A stretch of DNA of 14,001 nt from an uncultured Devosia sp. (GTDB taxonomy: Bacteria; Pseudomonadota; Alphaproteobacteria; Rhizobiales; Devosiaceae), in NCBI GenBank assembly GCA_946480655.1, contig CAMLKN010000036.1, forward strand, positions 1 to 14,001. The letters run 5' to 3'. Numbering within the stretch: the first letter of the stretch is position 1; each line of letters starts with the position of its first letter. The notes beneath the pieces were generated by a model, which was not told the DNA's origin, did not search any database, and saw only the letters and a list, made by a program, of their open reading frames with translations. The position numbers and the translations under genes were made by a program. Of this stretch, positions 6,515 through 14,001 are shown piece after piece.

Positions 6515-7587
6515 AGCGCCAGCTTGCCCCGGAAGATAACCGGTTCGCCGGTGCGTTCTGTCAGCTTGCCGACAATGGCGGCAGTTTCGCCCGAAGCGGT
6601 GAGGCTGGCGACGAGCTTTTCCGCATCTTCGGGCGCCACGGCCACCAGCATGCCGACACCGCAATTGAAGGTGCGCAGCATTTCGCGCTCGCTCATGCCA
6701 CCAACCTTGGCGAGCCAGCCAAAGACGGCCGGGACGGTTACGGCATCGAGGTCGATGTCGGCGGCGAGGTCGTCGGGAAGGACGCGCGGGATGTTGTCGA
6801 TGAAGCCGCCGCCGGTGATGTGCGCCAGCGCCTTGATGCCAAGGCCTTCGCGCAACGCTGCGAGCAGGGGCTTCACATAGATGCGGGTCGGTTCGAGAAG
6901 GGCCTCGGCCAGCGTCTTGCCTTCGGCGAAGGGGGCAGGGGCGGTCCAGCCGAGCCCGGAGAGCTCGACGATCTTGCGGACCAGCGAATAGCCGTTGGAG
7001 TGAACGCCGGACGAGGCGATGGCGACAAGGGTGTCGCCGGCGGCAATGTCCTTGCGCGGCAGGAGGGCGTTGCGTTCGGCGGCACCGACGGCAAAGCCGG
7101 CGAGGTCATAGTCATTGCCGTGATACATACCCGGCATCTCGGCGGTTTCGCCGCCGATCAACGCGCAGCCGGCAAGGCGGCAGCCATGGGCGATGCCTTC
7201 GACGATGGCGGTGCCTTGGGCGACGTCCAGCTTGCCGGTGGCAAAGTAGTCGAGGAAGAACAGCGGCTCGGCGCCCTGCACGACGAGGTCGTTGACGCAC
7301 ATGGCGACGAGGTCCTGACCAATGGTGTCGTGCTTGCCCGTATCGATGGCGATCTTGAGCTTGGTCCCGACGCCATCATTGGCGGCCACAAGGACCGGAT
7401 CGACAAAGCCGGCGGCCTTCAGGTCGAACAGGCCACCAAAGCCCCCGATCTCACCATCGGCGCCGGGGCGGCGCGTCGAGCGCACGGCGGGCTTGATCGC
7501 TTCAACCAGGGCATTACCGGCATCGATGTCGACGCCAGCCTGCTTGTAGGACAGGCCGTTTGATGGCAGGTTTTGTGCGTCGGTCAT
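6511..7587 (-). CDS. purM: Phosphoribosylformylglycinamidine cyclo-ligase (AIR synthetase)
   Basis: A 358-residue PurM, which closes the imidazole ring of AIR from FGAM using ATP in the fifth step of purine synthesis. Landmarks are [11 protein letters not shown] near the start, the ATP/phosphate signature [16 protein letters not shown] (66-80), [18 protein letters not shown] (about 97-114) and [11 protein letters not shown] (145-155). The later [14 protein letters not shown] and [15 protein letters not shown] blocks are also intact. I chose the ATG at 7587, with AAGAAGG just upstream; an ATG at 7602 would add only MARRL and lacks a binding site. It is the first gene of a purM-purN operon, the usual alphaproteobacterial and enterobacterial order, and diverges from the AI-2E permease gene. 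Confidence 0.97.
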   Translation of the reverse strand: MTDAQNLPSNGLSYKQAGVDIDAGNALVEAIKPAVRSTRRPGADGEIGGFGGLFDLKAAGFVDPVLVAANDGVGTKLKIAIDTGKHDTIGQDLVAMCVNDLVVQGAEPLFFLDYFATGKLDVAQGTAIVEGIAHGCRLAGCALIGGETAEMPGMYHGNDYDLAGFAVGAAERNALLPRKDIAAGDTLVAIASSGVHSNGYSLVRKIVELSGLGWTAPAPFAEGKTLAEALLEPTRIYVKPLLAALREGLGIKALAHITGGGFIDNIPRVLPDDLAADIDLDAVTVPAVFGWLAKVGGMSEREMLRTFNCGVGMLVAVAPEDAEKLVASLTASGETAAIVGKLTERTGEPVIFRGKLAL

Positions 7588-7635
7588 GAGCCTTCTTGCC
7601 ATGCTGGGGATTGCGGGCGCAAATGGCTGCGCCGG

Positions 7636-7645
7636 AACCCGGGTT
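7636..7645. repeat. 10-bp perfect palindrome AACCCGGGTT
   Basis: A fully self-complementary 10-mer in the divergent gap between purM and the AI-2E permease, inside the likely purM leader. A separate hairpin, GGCCGT-TAG-ACGGCC, lies at 7665-7679. Either could be a protein-binding or RNA-structural site, but a palindrome this short can arise by chance. Confidence 0.3.
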
Positions 7646-7678
7646 GGTTGAAATTTCCGGTGCTGGCCGTTAGACGGC

Positions 7679-7707
7679 CTGATAGCTTTTCGATTACCTA
7701 GACGCAA
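7679..7707 (-). promoter_or_regulatory. Candidate promoter for purM-purN
   Basis: On the minus strand TTGCGTC (7707-7701) is followed after 14 bases by GCTATCAG (7686-7679), resembling the alphaproteobacterial TTGACG...GCTANAWC pattern. Transcription would begin near 7672, at the GGCCGT/ACGGCC hairpin, giving a leader of about 85 bases before the ATG at 7587. Support is pattern matching only. Confidence 0.35.
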
Positions 7708-7722
7708 GGGCTGCCCGGCTTC

Positions 7723-8814
7723 ATGGCACTCAGAAATCAAGTGTTCATCTGGATCGGCCTGTTGCTGGCGCTGATCCTGTCGCTCTGGATATTCCGGGGC
7801 ATCCTGTTGCCCTTCGTGGTCGGCGCGGCCTTGGCCTACCTGCTCAATCCGCTGGTCAACCAGCTGCAGAGGTGGCGGTTCAACCGCGTCTGGGCGACTG
7901 TCGTCGTGCTGCTGAGCGTGTTGACCGTCGTGGTCAGCCTGTTCTTCATGGTCGTGCCGCTGATCGGCCAGCAGATCATCGGATTGATCCAGCGCCTGCC
8001 CGGCTATGTGGGGGACCTGCAGGAACTGGCGGTGACCTGGTCGCCGGAAATCAATGCCTGGCTGGGGCCGGAGCGCGCCGAGCAGTTGCAGGCCAGCCTC
8101 AATGACCTCGCCCGCCAAGCGCTTGCTTTCATCGCCACCTTGCCGGCGGAACTGGTCAATATCGGCCTGACCGGTGTCGCTGTTGTCGGCTTCACGGTGC
8201 TGGCGCCGGTCGTCGCCTTCTACCTGCTGCTCGATTGGGAGGGCATGGTTCGCGGCGTCGATGACCTGCTGCCCAAGGAGCACAAGGGCGAGGTCAAGGG
8301 CATCCTGCGCGAGATCGACAAGTCCATGGCCGGCGTGATCCGCGGGCAGGGCAGCGTCCTGCTCCTCGATGCTGCCTTCTACGCCACGGCACTGAGCCTC
8401 ATTGGTCTCAACTACGGCCTGGCGGTTGGCCTGATTGCGGGTCTCTTCAGCTTTGTGCCGTTCGTCGGCTTCATCCTCGGACTGGGCCTGTCGCTCGGTA
8501 TCGCGCTTGTCCAGTTCTCACCCAATTGGTGGATGATCGTGCTCGTGGCCAGCGTCTACCTGTTCTGGCAGTTCATCGAGGGCAACATCCTCTACCCCAA
8601 GCTGGTCGGCTCCTCGATCAACATCAACCCGGTCTGGATGATGTTCGCGCTCCTGGCCCTGGGTGCCGTCTTCGGCTTTGTCGGCTTGCTGCTGGCCGTG
8701 CCCATGGCCGCCATTGCGTCGGTGCTGGTCCGCTATGGCGTGCGGAAATACAAGGAAAGCACGCTCTATCTTGGGCCGAGAAGGCGCGTGCAGAGTGAAG
8801 ATGCCAAGCCCTGA
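7723..8814 (+). CDS. AI-2E family transporter (PF01594 permease)
   Basis: A 363-residue inner-membrane protein of the AI-2E transporter family. It begins with a hydrophobic pair (about 8-25 and 28-45) that includes [21 protein letters not shown] helix at about 58-80 precedes a soluble segment (about 85-150), and then come [24 protein letters not shown] and the late membrane block. Family landmarks in that block are [14 protein letters not shown] and [23 protein letters not shown]. Members include autoinducer-2 exporters and sodium/proton antiporters; the substrate here is unknown. The ATG at 7723 has only a weak upstream AAGGG, about 13 bases away. The last 14 bases overlap the hdaA start at 8801, so it heads an apparent permease-hdaA-ppk1-ppx transcription unit. 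Confidence 0.9.
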   Translation: MALRNQVFIWIGLLLALILSLWIFRGILLPFVVGAALAYLLNPLVNQLQRWRFNRVWATVVVLLSVLTVVVSLFFMVVPLIGQQIIGLIQRLPGYVGDLQELAVTWSPEINAWLGPERAEQLQASLNDLARQALAFIATLPAELVNIGLTGVAVVGFTVLAPVVAFYLLLDWEGMVRGVDDLLPKEHKGEVKGILREIDKSMAGVIRGQGSVLLLDAAFYATALSLIGLNYGLAVGLIAGLFSFVPFVGFILGLGLSLGIALVQFSPNWWMIVLVASVYLFWQFIEGNILYPKLVGSSININPVWMMFALLALGAVFGFVGLLLAVPMAAIASVLVRYGVRKYKESTLYLGPRRRVQSEDAKP

Positions 8815-9529
8815 TCTCGGCCCGCGGCAATTGCCGCTCGACTTCGGACATGAGCCAAGCCATGCCGAGGACGACTTTCTTGTCGGCGAGGGCAATGCGC
8901 TGGCCCATGCCCGCATCATGGCGTGGCCGCACTGGCCCGATGGCATCACCTTGCTCCTTGGCCCGGCGGCTTCCGGCAAATCGCATCTGGCCCGCATCTT
9001 CGCCGAACGCAGCCAGGCCGAAGCCGTCCGCCCGGAGACCATCGCTGCGATCTCGTCGGCCAGTGGCAAGGGCGCCGTTGTCGTCGAAGATGTCGACAGG
9101 CTCGGCTATGATGAGCATGCCCTGTTCCACCTGCTCAACCAGGCCATGCGCGGCGAACGGACGGTGCTGCTGACCGCGCGCGAGGACATTGCGCTCTGGC
9201 CGCTGCGGACCGATGATGTGCGTTCACGGGCAAGGCGCGCGGCCGTTTTCCGGCTGGAAGTGAGCGACGACATCGAGTTGTCACAGATGTTCGTGAAACT
9301 GTTCGGGGATCGCCAGATCAGGGTTGATCCCAAGGTCATCGGCTATGTGGTGCCGCGCATGGAACGCAGCCCGGAAGAAGCCGCTGCCCTTGTTGAGCTG
9401 ATGGACAGGCTGGCCCTTGCGAAGGGGTCGGCCATTACGCGCGCGATAGCGTCGGAAGCCCTAGCCCTGCGTCAGGCCGCGGGAGAGGCTGAAGGCCAAG
9501 AGGAATGGGACGCCGAAACCGATGAATGA
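8801..9529 (+). CDS. hdaA: HdaA, DnaA-related regulatory inactivator of replication initiation
   Basis: A 242-residue DnaA-like AAA+ protein. With the beta sliding clamp, Hda proteins stimulate hydrolysis of ATP on DnaA and so prevent extra rounds of replication. The N-terminal QLPLDF (10-15) is a clamp-binding motif. Walker A is GPAASGKS (54-61), Walker B VVVED (93-97), sensor 1 LLTAR (about 123-127), and the arginine region is VRSRARR (140-146). The lid ends with the Hda-typical RMERSPEEA...[10 protein letters not shown]. The DNA-binding domain IV of DnaA is absent, as expected. The ATG at 8801 lies within the end of the permease gene and lacks a strong ribosome site, suggesting coupling. 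The stop overlaps the ppk1 start by eight bases. HdaA next to ppk1 is a familiar alphaproteobacterial order. Confidence 0.9.
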   Translation: MPSPDLGPRQLPLDFGHEPSHAEDDFLVGEGNALAHARIMAWPHWPDGITLLLGPAASGKSHLARIFAERSQAEAVRPETIAAISSASGKGAVVVEDVDRLGYDEHALFHLLNQAMRGERTVLLTAREDIALWPLRTDDVRSRARRAAVFRLEVSDDIELSQMFVKLFGDRQIRVDPKVIGYVVPRMERSPEEAAALVELMDRLALAKGSAITRAIASEALALRQAAGEAEGQEEWDAETDE

Positions 9530-11687
9530 AATGAGCGAGATTGCCGAAGCCGAGGGTTCGGTTCCCGATATCGAAGCGCTGCGCACCAGCCCGGCCCGCT
9601 TCGTCAATCGGGAGGTGAGCTGGCTGCAGTTCAACATGCGCGTGCTCGAGGAAGCCGGCAATGAAGCACATCCGCTGCTCGAACGCCTGCGCTTCGTGTC
9701 CATCTCGGCCAACAATCTCGACGAATTCTACATGGTGCGCGTTGCCGGTCTCAAAGGCCAGATTCGCGCCGGGATGACCAAGCAGAGCGCTGATGGGCTC
9801 TCGCCCATGGAGCAGCTCGAGGAGATCGCCACCCTGGCCCAGCATCTGCAGCTCGAACAGCAGGACCACTGGAAGGACCTGCGCGAGGAACTCTTCGCGC
9901 AGAACGTGGTCATCCACGAAGAGAATGACCTCTCCAGCGAGCAGATCGCTTATCTCCAGAAGCTGTTCCGGGAAGAAATCTTCCCGGTGCTGACGCCGAT
10001 CGCCGTGGATCCGGCGCATCCGTTTCCCTTCATACCCAATCTCGGCCTGGCCCTCGCCTTCGAGCTCAGGCGCCCCGATTCCGACCAGCCGCTGACCGCG
10101 CTGGTGCGCATTCCGGGCAACCTTGACCGCTTCATCAACCTGCCCAGCGGGCTGGTTTCGGAGGGCCGATCCGAGGTCGTCACTATCGACACTCTCGTAA
10201 AGCTCTTCTTCCACAAGATGTTTCCGGGTCACGAAGTTGTCGGTTCCGGCGCCTTCCGCATCATCCGCGACAGCGAAATCGAAATCGACGACGAAGCCGC
10301 CGACCTGGTGGTGGAATTCGAATCGGCCCTGCGCCAGCGTCGCCGCGGTCAGGTGATCCGCCTGGAGATCGAGCGGTCGATGCCGCGGGCGCTGAAGCGC
10401 CAGATCGGCGAACAGCTCGGCGTCAAGGAAGCCGACGTGTTTGAGGTCCATGGCTTCCTCGGCCTCGCCGACGCGCGCAAGATTTGCGACGTGGACCGGC
10501 CGGACCTCAAGTTCACACCCTATCTGGCGCGGTTCCCGGAACGCATCCGCGACTATAATGGCGACAGTTTTGCCGCCATTCGCGCCAAGGACATCCTTGT
10601 TCACCATCCATTCGAGAGTTTTGACGTCGTCGCACAGTTCCTGATGCAGGCGGCGCGCGACCCCGATGTTGTCGCCATCAAGCAGACGCTCTACCGGACC
10701 TCGTCGGACAGTCCTATCGTCAAGGCGCTCGTGATGGCGGCCGAGGCCGGCAAGTCGGTTACCTGCCTCGTCGAACTCAAGGCGCGCTTCGACGAAGAGG
10801 CCAATATCCGCTGGGCGCGCGACCTCGAACGGGCAGGGGCGCAAGTCGTGTTCGGCTTCGTGGAACTCAAGACCCACGCCAAGCTCAGCCAGGTGGTGCG
10901 GCGCGAAAAGGGCAAGCTGGTGAGCTATTGCCATATCGGCACCGGCAACTACCACCCGATCACAGCCAAGATCTACACCGACCTGAGCTACTTCACGATC
11001 GATCCGGCGATCACGCGGGACGTGGCCCGGGTGTTCAATTTCATCACCGGCTATGCGCGCCCGACCGAACTGGAAACGATTGCGGTCTCCCCGGTCAACC
11101 TGCGCCAGACGCTGGTGGACAATATCGCCCGGGAGATCGAACTGGCCCGCCAGGGGCAGCCGGCATCAATCCTGCTCAAGATGAACTCGCTGGTCGATCC
11201 GCAGGTGATCGACGCGCTCTATGACGCCAGCCAGGCCGGCGTGAAGGTCGATCTCATCGTGCGGGGCATCTGCTGCCTGAGGCCTGGCATCCCGGGCTTT
11301 TCGGACAACATTCGCGTCAAGTCGGTGGTCGGCCGGTTCCTCGAACACAGCCGCATCTATTGCTTCGGCAACGGCGAGGCCATGCCCAGCCCGCGCGCCA
11401 AGGTCTACATTTCGTCGGCCGACATCATGGGGCGGAACCTGGATGGGCGCGTCGAAGTCATGGTGCCCATCCTCAACCAGACTGTGCACAAGCAGATCCT
11501 CGATCGGATTCTGGTTGCCTATCTCAAGGACAACCAGCAGAGCTGGGAAGTGCTTCCCGATGGCAGCTCACATCGTGTAAGGGTGAACGAGGGCGACGAG
11601 CCCTTCAATGCCCATGACTACTTCATGACCAATCCGTCCCTGTCGGGTCGCGGCAGCGCAGGCATGGTGGAGAGCGACGAGGCTTGA
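9522..11687 (+). CDS. ppk1: Polyphosphate kinase 1
   Basis: A 721-residue PPK1, which reversibly polymerises the terminal phosphate of ATP into inorganic polyphosphate. The N domain opens [20 protein letters not shown] and [15 protein letters not shown], both hallmarks of the family. The two phospholipase D-like C domains carry the catalytic histidines: His452 in THAKL and His471 in CHIGTGNYH. Their 19-residue spacing equals that of E. coli His435 and His454. [30 protein letters not shown] supplies the second-domain histidine. I start at the ATG at 9522, which overlaps the hdaA stop; an ATG at 9531 is the alternative. The TGA at 11685 overlaps a possible TTG start of ppx. Synthesis and breakdown of polyphosphate are therefore made from adjoining frames. 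Confidence 0.97.
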   Translation: MNEMSEIAEAEGSVPDIEALRTSPARFVNREVSWLQFNMRVLEEAGNEAHPLLERLRFVSISANNLDEFYMVRVAGLKGQIRAGMTKQSADGLSPMEQLEEIATLAQHLQLEQQDHWKDLREELFAQNVVIHEENDLSSEQIAYLQKLFREEIFPVLTPIAVDPAHPFPFIPNLGLALAFELRRPDSDQPLTALVRIPGNLDRFINLPSGLVSEGRSEVVTIDTLVKLFFHKMFPGHEVVGSGAFRIIRDSEIEIDDEAADLVVEFESALRQRRRGQVIRLEIERSMPRALKRQIGEQLGVKEADVFEVHGFLGLADARKICDVDRPDLKFTPYLARFPERIRDYNGDSFAAIRAKDILVHHPFESFDVVAQFLMQAARDPDVVAIKQTLYRTSSDSPIVKALVMAAEAGKSVTCLVELKARFDEEANIRWARDLERAGAQVVFGFVELKTHAKLSQVVRREKGKLVSYCHIGTGNYHPITAKIYTDLSYFTIDPAITRDVARVFNFITGYARPTELETIAVSPVNLRQTLVDNIAREIELARQGQPASILLKMNSLVDPQVIDALYDASQAGVKVDLIVRGICCLRPGIPGFSDNIRVKSVVGRFLEHSRIYCFGNGEAMPSPRAKVYISSADIMGRNLDGRVEVMVPILNQTVHKQILDRILVAYLKDNQQSWEVLPDGSSHRVRVNEGDEPFNAHDYFMTNPSLSGRGSAGMVESDEA

Positions 11688-11689
11688 AT

Positions 11690-13225
11690 TTGACTCAGTT
11701 CTGGGGCGTCGACGCCGATCCGACCGCGCAGGGGCGCATCAAGGGTGCCCGGCCGATCGGGGTTCTCGACATCGGGTCCAATTCGGTGCGTCTGGTCGTC
11801 TATGAGCGCCACGCGCGGGCATTGACGCCCCTCTACAACGAAAAGTCGGCCTGCGCGCTTGGTCGGGGAATTGCCCAGACCGGCAGGCTGGCCGAAGCCA
11901 ATATGGAAAAGGCCGTCGAGGCCATGAAGCGCTTTGCGCTCGTGGCCAAGATGATGCGTGTGGGCAAGGTCTATATCCTGGCCACTTCCGCCGTGCGCGA
12001 CGCGACCAACCGGGCTGAGTTCGTGAGGGCTGTCGAGGCTGTCATGGAAGCACCGGTACGAGTGCTCAGCGGGGAGGAAGAAGCCCACTATGCCGCGATG
12101 GGCGTCGTGGCGGGCATCCCGGGTTTTGCCGGCGTGGTCGGCGACCTCGGTGGCGGGAGCCTGGAGCTATCCGACATTGCCAACGGGCTCGATACCAATG
12201 GCGAAAGCTTCGAACTGGGCGTCATCCGGCTCCAGGACGATGCCGAAGGGTCGCCCAGGAAAGCAGCTTCCATCGTAAGGGAGCGCCTCGAAAAGTCGAT
12301 CATCGCCAATGACGAACAGGGCGCCCAGTTCGCGGCCATCGGCGGAACCTGGCGTTCGCTCGCCAAGCTGCACCAGTCCATGACCAACTATCCGCTGCAT
12401 ATGGTGCAGGACTATGTCGTTCCGGCCAAGGACATGATCGCCTTCTGCGAAGAGATTGTCGCGGCGGATTCGCTCAAGACCTATCCGGGCTCTGCAGGCG
12501 TCAGCAATTCCCGCCGCGAACTGGTGCCATTCGGGGCCGCAGTCCTGGCCGAGATCCTCAAGGTGGGACGGTTCGGCAGCGTGGTCTTTTCTGCGCTCGG
12601 CGTGCGCGAAGGCTATCTCTTTGCCATGCTCGACGAGCGCGAGCGGAGCATCGATCCGCTGATCCAGGGTGCTGAGGAACTGTCGGTGCTGCGCTCGCGC
12701 TCTCCGGCCCATGCCAATGATCTCATCGAGTTCACCAGCCAGTACTTCTCCATTTCCGGCCTGTCAGAAACCGCCGCCGACACGCGCCTGCGCACCGTTG
12801 CATGCCTGTTGGCTGATATCGGCTGGCGCTCGCATCCGGACTATCGCGGGCCGCAGAGCGTGGACTCGGTGGCTTATGGATCGCTGACCGGCGTAGATCA
12901 TCCGGGACGGTCCTTCCTCGCCCAGACCATGGCGATCCGCTATGACGGGCTCAAGAGCAAGGCGGCGCAGGTCCTGATGCCTCTGGGCTCGCCCGAGTTG
13001 ACGGCGCGGGCCCGGCTCATCGGCTCGCTGATGCGGGTGGCCTATCCCATGACAGCCGCCATGCCCGGCATCCTGCCGCGCACTCATTTCAGCCTCGATG
13101 GGGAGGTGCTGGTCCTGCACCTGCCAACGGACTTCGCCTTCCTCAACGGCGACCACCTGCGCAACCGGCTCCGGCAATTCGCCGAGGGGGCAGGGCACGC
13201 AGACAGCCGCGTCGAGGTAGGGTGA
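11690..13225 (+). CDS. ppx: Exopolyphosphatase (Ppx/GppA family)
   Basis: A 511-residue Ppx/GppA phosphatase, which releases phosphate from the ends of polyphosphate chains and, in some members, hydrolyses pppGpp. The actin-fold phosphate loops are GVLDIGSNSVRLVVY (24-38) and GDLGGGSLEL (151-160). The catalytic-glutamate region SGEEEAHYA (from 127) is present. The C-terminal HD-like helical domain has LLADIGWRSHPDYRG and DHPGRSFLAQTMAIRYDGL, typical of alphaproteobacterial Ppx. I chose the TTG at 11690 because GAGG at 11679-11682 lies seven bases upstream. A TTG at 11684, overlapping the ppk1 stop, is an alternative adding two residues. The stop directly abuts the stop of the convergent hepT-like gene, with no base between them. 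Confidence 0.93.
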   Translation: MTQFWGVDADPTAQGRIKGARPIGVLDIGSNSVRLVVYERHARALTPLYNEKSACALGRGIAQTGRLAEANMEKAVEAMKRFALVAKMMRVGKVYILATSAVRDATNRAEFVRAVEAVMEAPVRVLSGEEEAHYAAMGVVAGIPGFAGVVGDLGGGSLELSDIANGLDTNGESFELGVIRLQDDAEGSPRKAASIVRERLEKSIIANDEQGAQFAAIGGTWRSLAKLHQSMTNYPLHMVQDYVVPAKDMIAFCEEIVAADSLKTYPGSAGVSNSRRELVPFGAAVLAEILKVGRFGSVVFSALGVREGYLFAMLDERERSIDPLIQGAEELSVLRSRSPAHANDLIEFTSQYFSISGLSETAADTRLRTVACLLADIGWRSHPDYRGPQSVDSVAYGSLTGVDHPGRSFLAQTMAIRYDGLKSKAAQVLMPLGSPELTARARLIGSLMRVAYPMTAAMPGILPRTHFSLDGEVLVLHLPTDFAFLNGDHLRNRLRQFAEGAGHADSRVEVG

Positions 13226-13576
13226 CTACTCGATTAGAGGATCGGCCAGCATTGCCCTTATGCAGTCACGTAGCGGAGGAAGATCCCGCTCGTAGATCTG
13301 CCATAGAACGTCGACATCTGTCAGATGGTAGGCGTGACGCAGGACATTGCCCAAGTCCGCCACGCCGCGCCAGGGGATAGTTGAACCATATTCCCGCCGG
13401 ATGGCCTCCGGAATATGACGTGATGCTTCGCTGACGATCTCCAGGTAGCGTTCAAAGGCTGCGCGCGTATTCGGGCGTTGTTTCAGCGTCGCTAGGTCCA
13501 GGCCATCCAGAAGCGCGAAAATCGAGTCGATACTCTGTGCGATGTGCTCAAGCCTATCGCGGAGTACCGCGACCAT
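13226..13576 (-). CDS. HepT-like HEPN/DUF86 putative toxin with variant active-site motif
   Basis: A 116-residue HEPN protein of the DUF86/HepT type. HepT proteins are toxins, several of them RNases, and are neutralised when the partner MntA adds AMP to a tyrosine of the Arg-x4-His-x-Tyr motif. Here that segment reads LGNVLRHAYHLTD (about 75-87). His81 and Tyr83 remain, but the usual Arg position is Gly76 and an Arg (80) stands beside the His. The flanking PWRGVADLGNVLRH and VDVLWQIYERDLPPLRD fit the family. The ATG at 13576 shares its A with the stop of the upstream nucleotidyltransferase, implying coupled translation. GC is about 56% across the pair by hand count, against about 68% in ppx, suggesting recent acquisition. 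Confidence 0.8.
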   Translation of the reverse strand: MVAVLRDRLEHIAQSIDSIFALLDGLDLATLKQRPNTRAAFERYLEIVSEASRHIPEAIRREYGSTIPWRGVADLGNVLRHAYHLTDVDVLWQIYERDLPPLRDCIRAMLADPLIE

Positions 13577-13881
13577 CAGAACACGACAACCTGGTCTTGC
13601 GCGGTGTTTGCCAGGAATTTTGCGGGAGCGCTGCGTCGCAAAACTATTTGTGCCGGCAGTCCAACATGGTCTTCGACAACGTGGCCAATGCTGACCACAT
13701 CCAACAATGATAGCTGCCTATCCGGGTCAACATCGACCATAAGGTCGATATCGCTTTCAGGTGTGTGATCGCCGCGGGCGCGAGATCCAAAGAGTGCAAG
13801 ATGGATAACTCCCGCCCGCTGCAATTGCGGGCGCAGCTCAAGCAATTCCTGCAGTAACTGTTCACGGGCCAGATCACGCAT
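13576..13881 (-). CDS. MntA-like minimal nucleotidyltransferase (putative antitoxin)
   Basis: A 101-residue minimal nucleotidyltransferase paired with the hepT-like gene. MntA antitoxins silence HepT by adding AMP. The core ALFGSRARGDHTPESDIDLMVDVD holds the GS-x10-D-x-D motif: Gly32-Ser33, Asp44 and Asp46, which bind the metal ions. The third acidic residue, usually in a V-D-L-V strand, seems to be Gln78 (PAQIVLRR), so catalysis may be weakened. The ATG at 13881 has no Shine-Dalgarno. A GCTAGACT box six bases upstream would place the transcript start at the ATG itself, consistent with a leaderless message. The stop overlaps the hepT start by one base, so the pair is one operon, antitoxin first. 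GC is lower than in neighbouring genes. Confidence 0.8.
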   Translation of the reverse strand: MRDLAREQLLQELLELRPQLQRAGVIHLALFGSRARGDHTPESDIDLMVDVDPDRQLSLLDVVSIGHVVEDHVGLPAQIVLRRSAPAKFLANTAQDQVVVF

Positions 13882-13887
13882 GAATAT

Positions 13888-13895
13888 AGTCTAGC
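13888..13895 (-). promoter_or_regulatory. Candidate -10 box for a leaderless mntA-hepT transcript
   Basis: GCTAGACT on the minus strand matches the alphaproteobacterial -10 pattern GCTANAWC at six of eight positions and ends six bases before the ATG at 13881. Transcription would start at or next to the first base of the start codon. No clear -35 box is visible in the GC-rich stretch upstream, so confidence is low. Confidence 0.3.
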
Positions 13896-13922
13896 ACAGA
13901 ACCGGCCGGGCCGCAGTGTCGA

Positions 13923-14001
13923 TTATTCAGCCGCTTCGGCCTGCGTCACTGCGAATTCGATGATGCCCTTGCGGGTGGCGACGAGGCCGATGCGGCCGTG
14001 C
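13923..14001 (-). CDS. C-terminal end of an unidentified protein (partial)
   Basis: The last 79 bases hold the end of a minus-strand frame: 25 codons ending IGLVATRKGIIEFAVTQAEAAE, then TAA at 13925-13923. The start lies beyond the window. The strand-forming stretch followed by an Ala/Glu tail looks like a genuine C-terminus, but I cannot name the family. It ends 42 bases upstream of the mntA start on the same strand, so readthrough into the toxin-antitoxin pair is possible; no clear terminator stands between them. Confidence 0.55.
   Translation of the reverse strand, partial: HGRIGLVATRKGIIEFAVTQAEAAE

Noticed and set aside
6515..6664. 50-residue N-terminal extension of PurN
   Set aside because: It is Arg/His/Gly-rich shadow sequence inside purM. 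The GTG overlapping the purM stop gives the normal PurN length.
9435..10955. 506-codon frame antisense to hdaA/ppk1
   Set aside because: It is a mirror of highly conserved PPK1 codons, has no domains, and has the same compositional signature as other antisense shadows.
1..14001. tRNA, rRNA, CRISPR array, insertion sequence or prophage
   Set aside because: No cloverleaf with a CCA-ready acceptor, no regularly spaced direct repeats and no transposase or integrase frame were seen on either strand.

Overview
The window is GC-rich chromosomal DNA from an alphaproteobacterium, most likely Hyphomicrobiales and possibly a Devosia-type genome. This placement is inferred from the gene set (HdaA next to ppk1 and ppx, an alphaproteobacterial GatB, a PchB-like chorismate mutase, DUF998) and from GC-rich coding sequence. 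No rRNA, tRNA, insertion sequence or CRISPR array was found. Almost all of it is dense protein-coding DNA, and no gene-free gap exceeds about 155 bases.

Left part (1-4890): the tail of an unidentified gene is followed by a gap holding two inverted copies of a 26-base REP-like hairpin. Then come an orphan YjhX/TopAI-type toxin homologue (-), a DUF998 membrane protein (-), and a divergent pair of chorismate mutase-family enzyme and GNAT acetyltransferase (+). gatB (+), the B subunit of the tRNA amidotransferase, follows. A proline-rich disordered protein (-) and an AhpD-like protein (-) lie beyond it.

Middle part (4937-7587, minus strand): an EamA/DMT exporter and the purM-purN purine operon, whose stop and start overlap. 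The ribosome binding site of the AhpD-like gene, downstream of the exporter, lies inside a strong hairpin.

Right part (7723-13225, plus strand): four tightly packed genes, all overlapping: AI-2E family permease, hdaA (DnaA inactivation), ppk1 (polyphosphate synthesis) and ppx (polyphosphate degradation). They may join replication control to phosphate storage in one transcription unit. After ppx, stop codon against stop codon, lies a minus-strand MntA/HepT (nucleotidyltransferase/HEPN) pair of lower GC. It looks acquired, and its conserved active-site positions are altered in both partners. The window ends inside the tail of an unidentified minus-strand gene.

I did not see a wholly new system. 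The best candidates for something unusual are the variant MntA/HepT pair with a possibly leaderless start, the inverted hairpin pair with a compensatory base change, the hairpin that may mask a ribosome binding site, and a palindrome upstream of the PchB-like enzyme.
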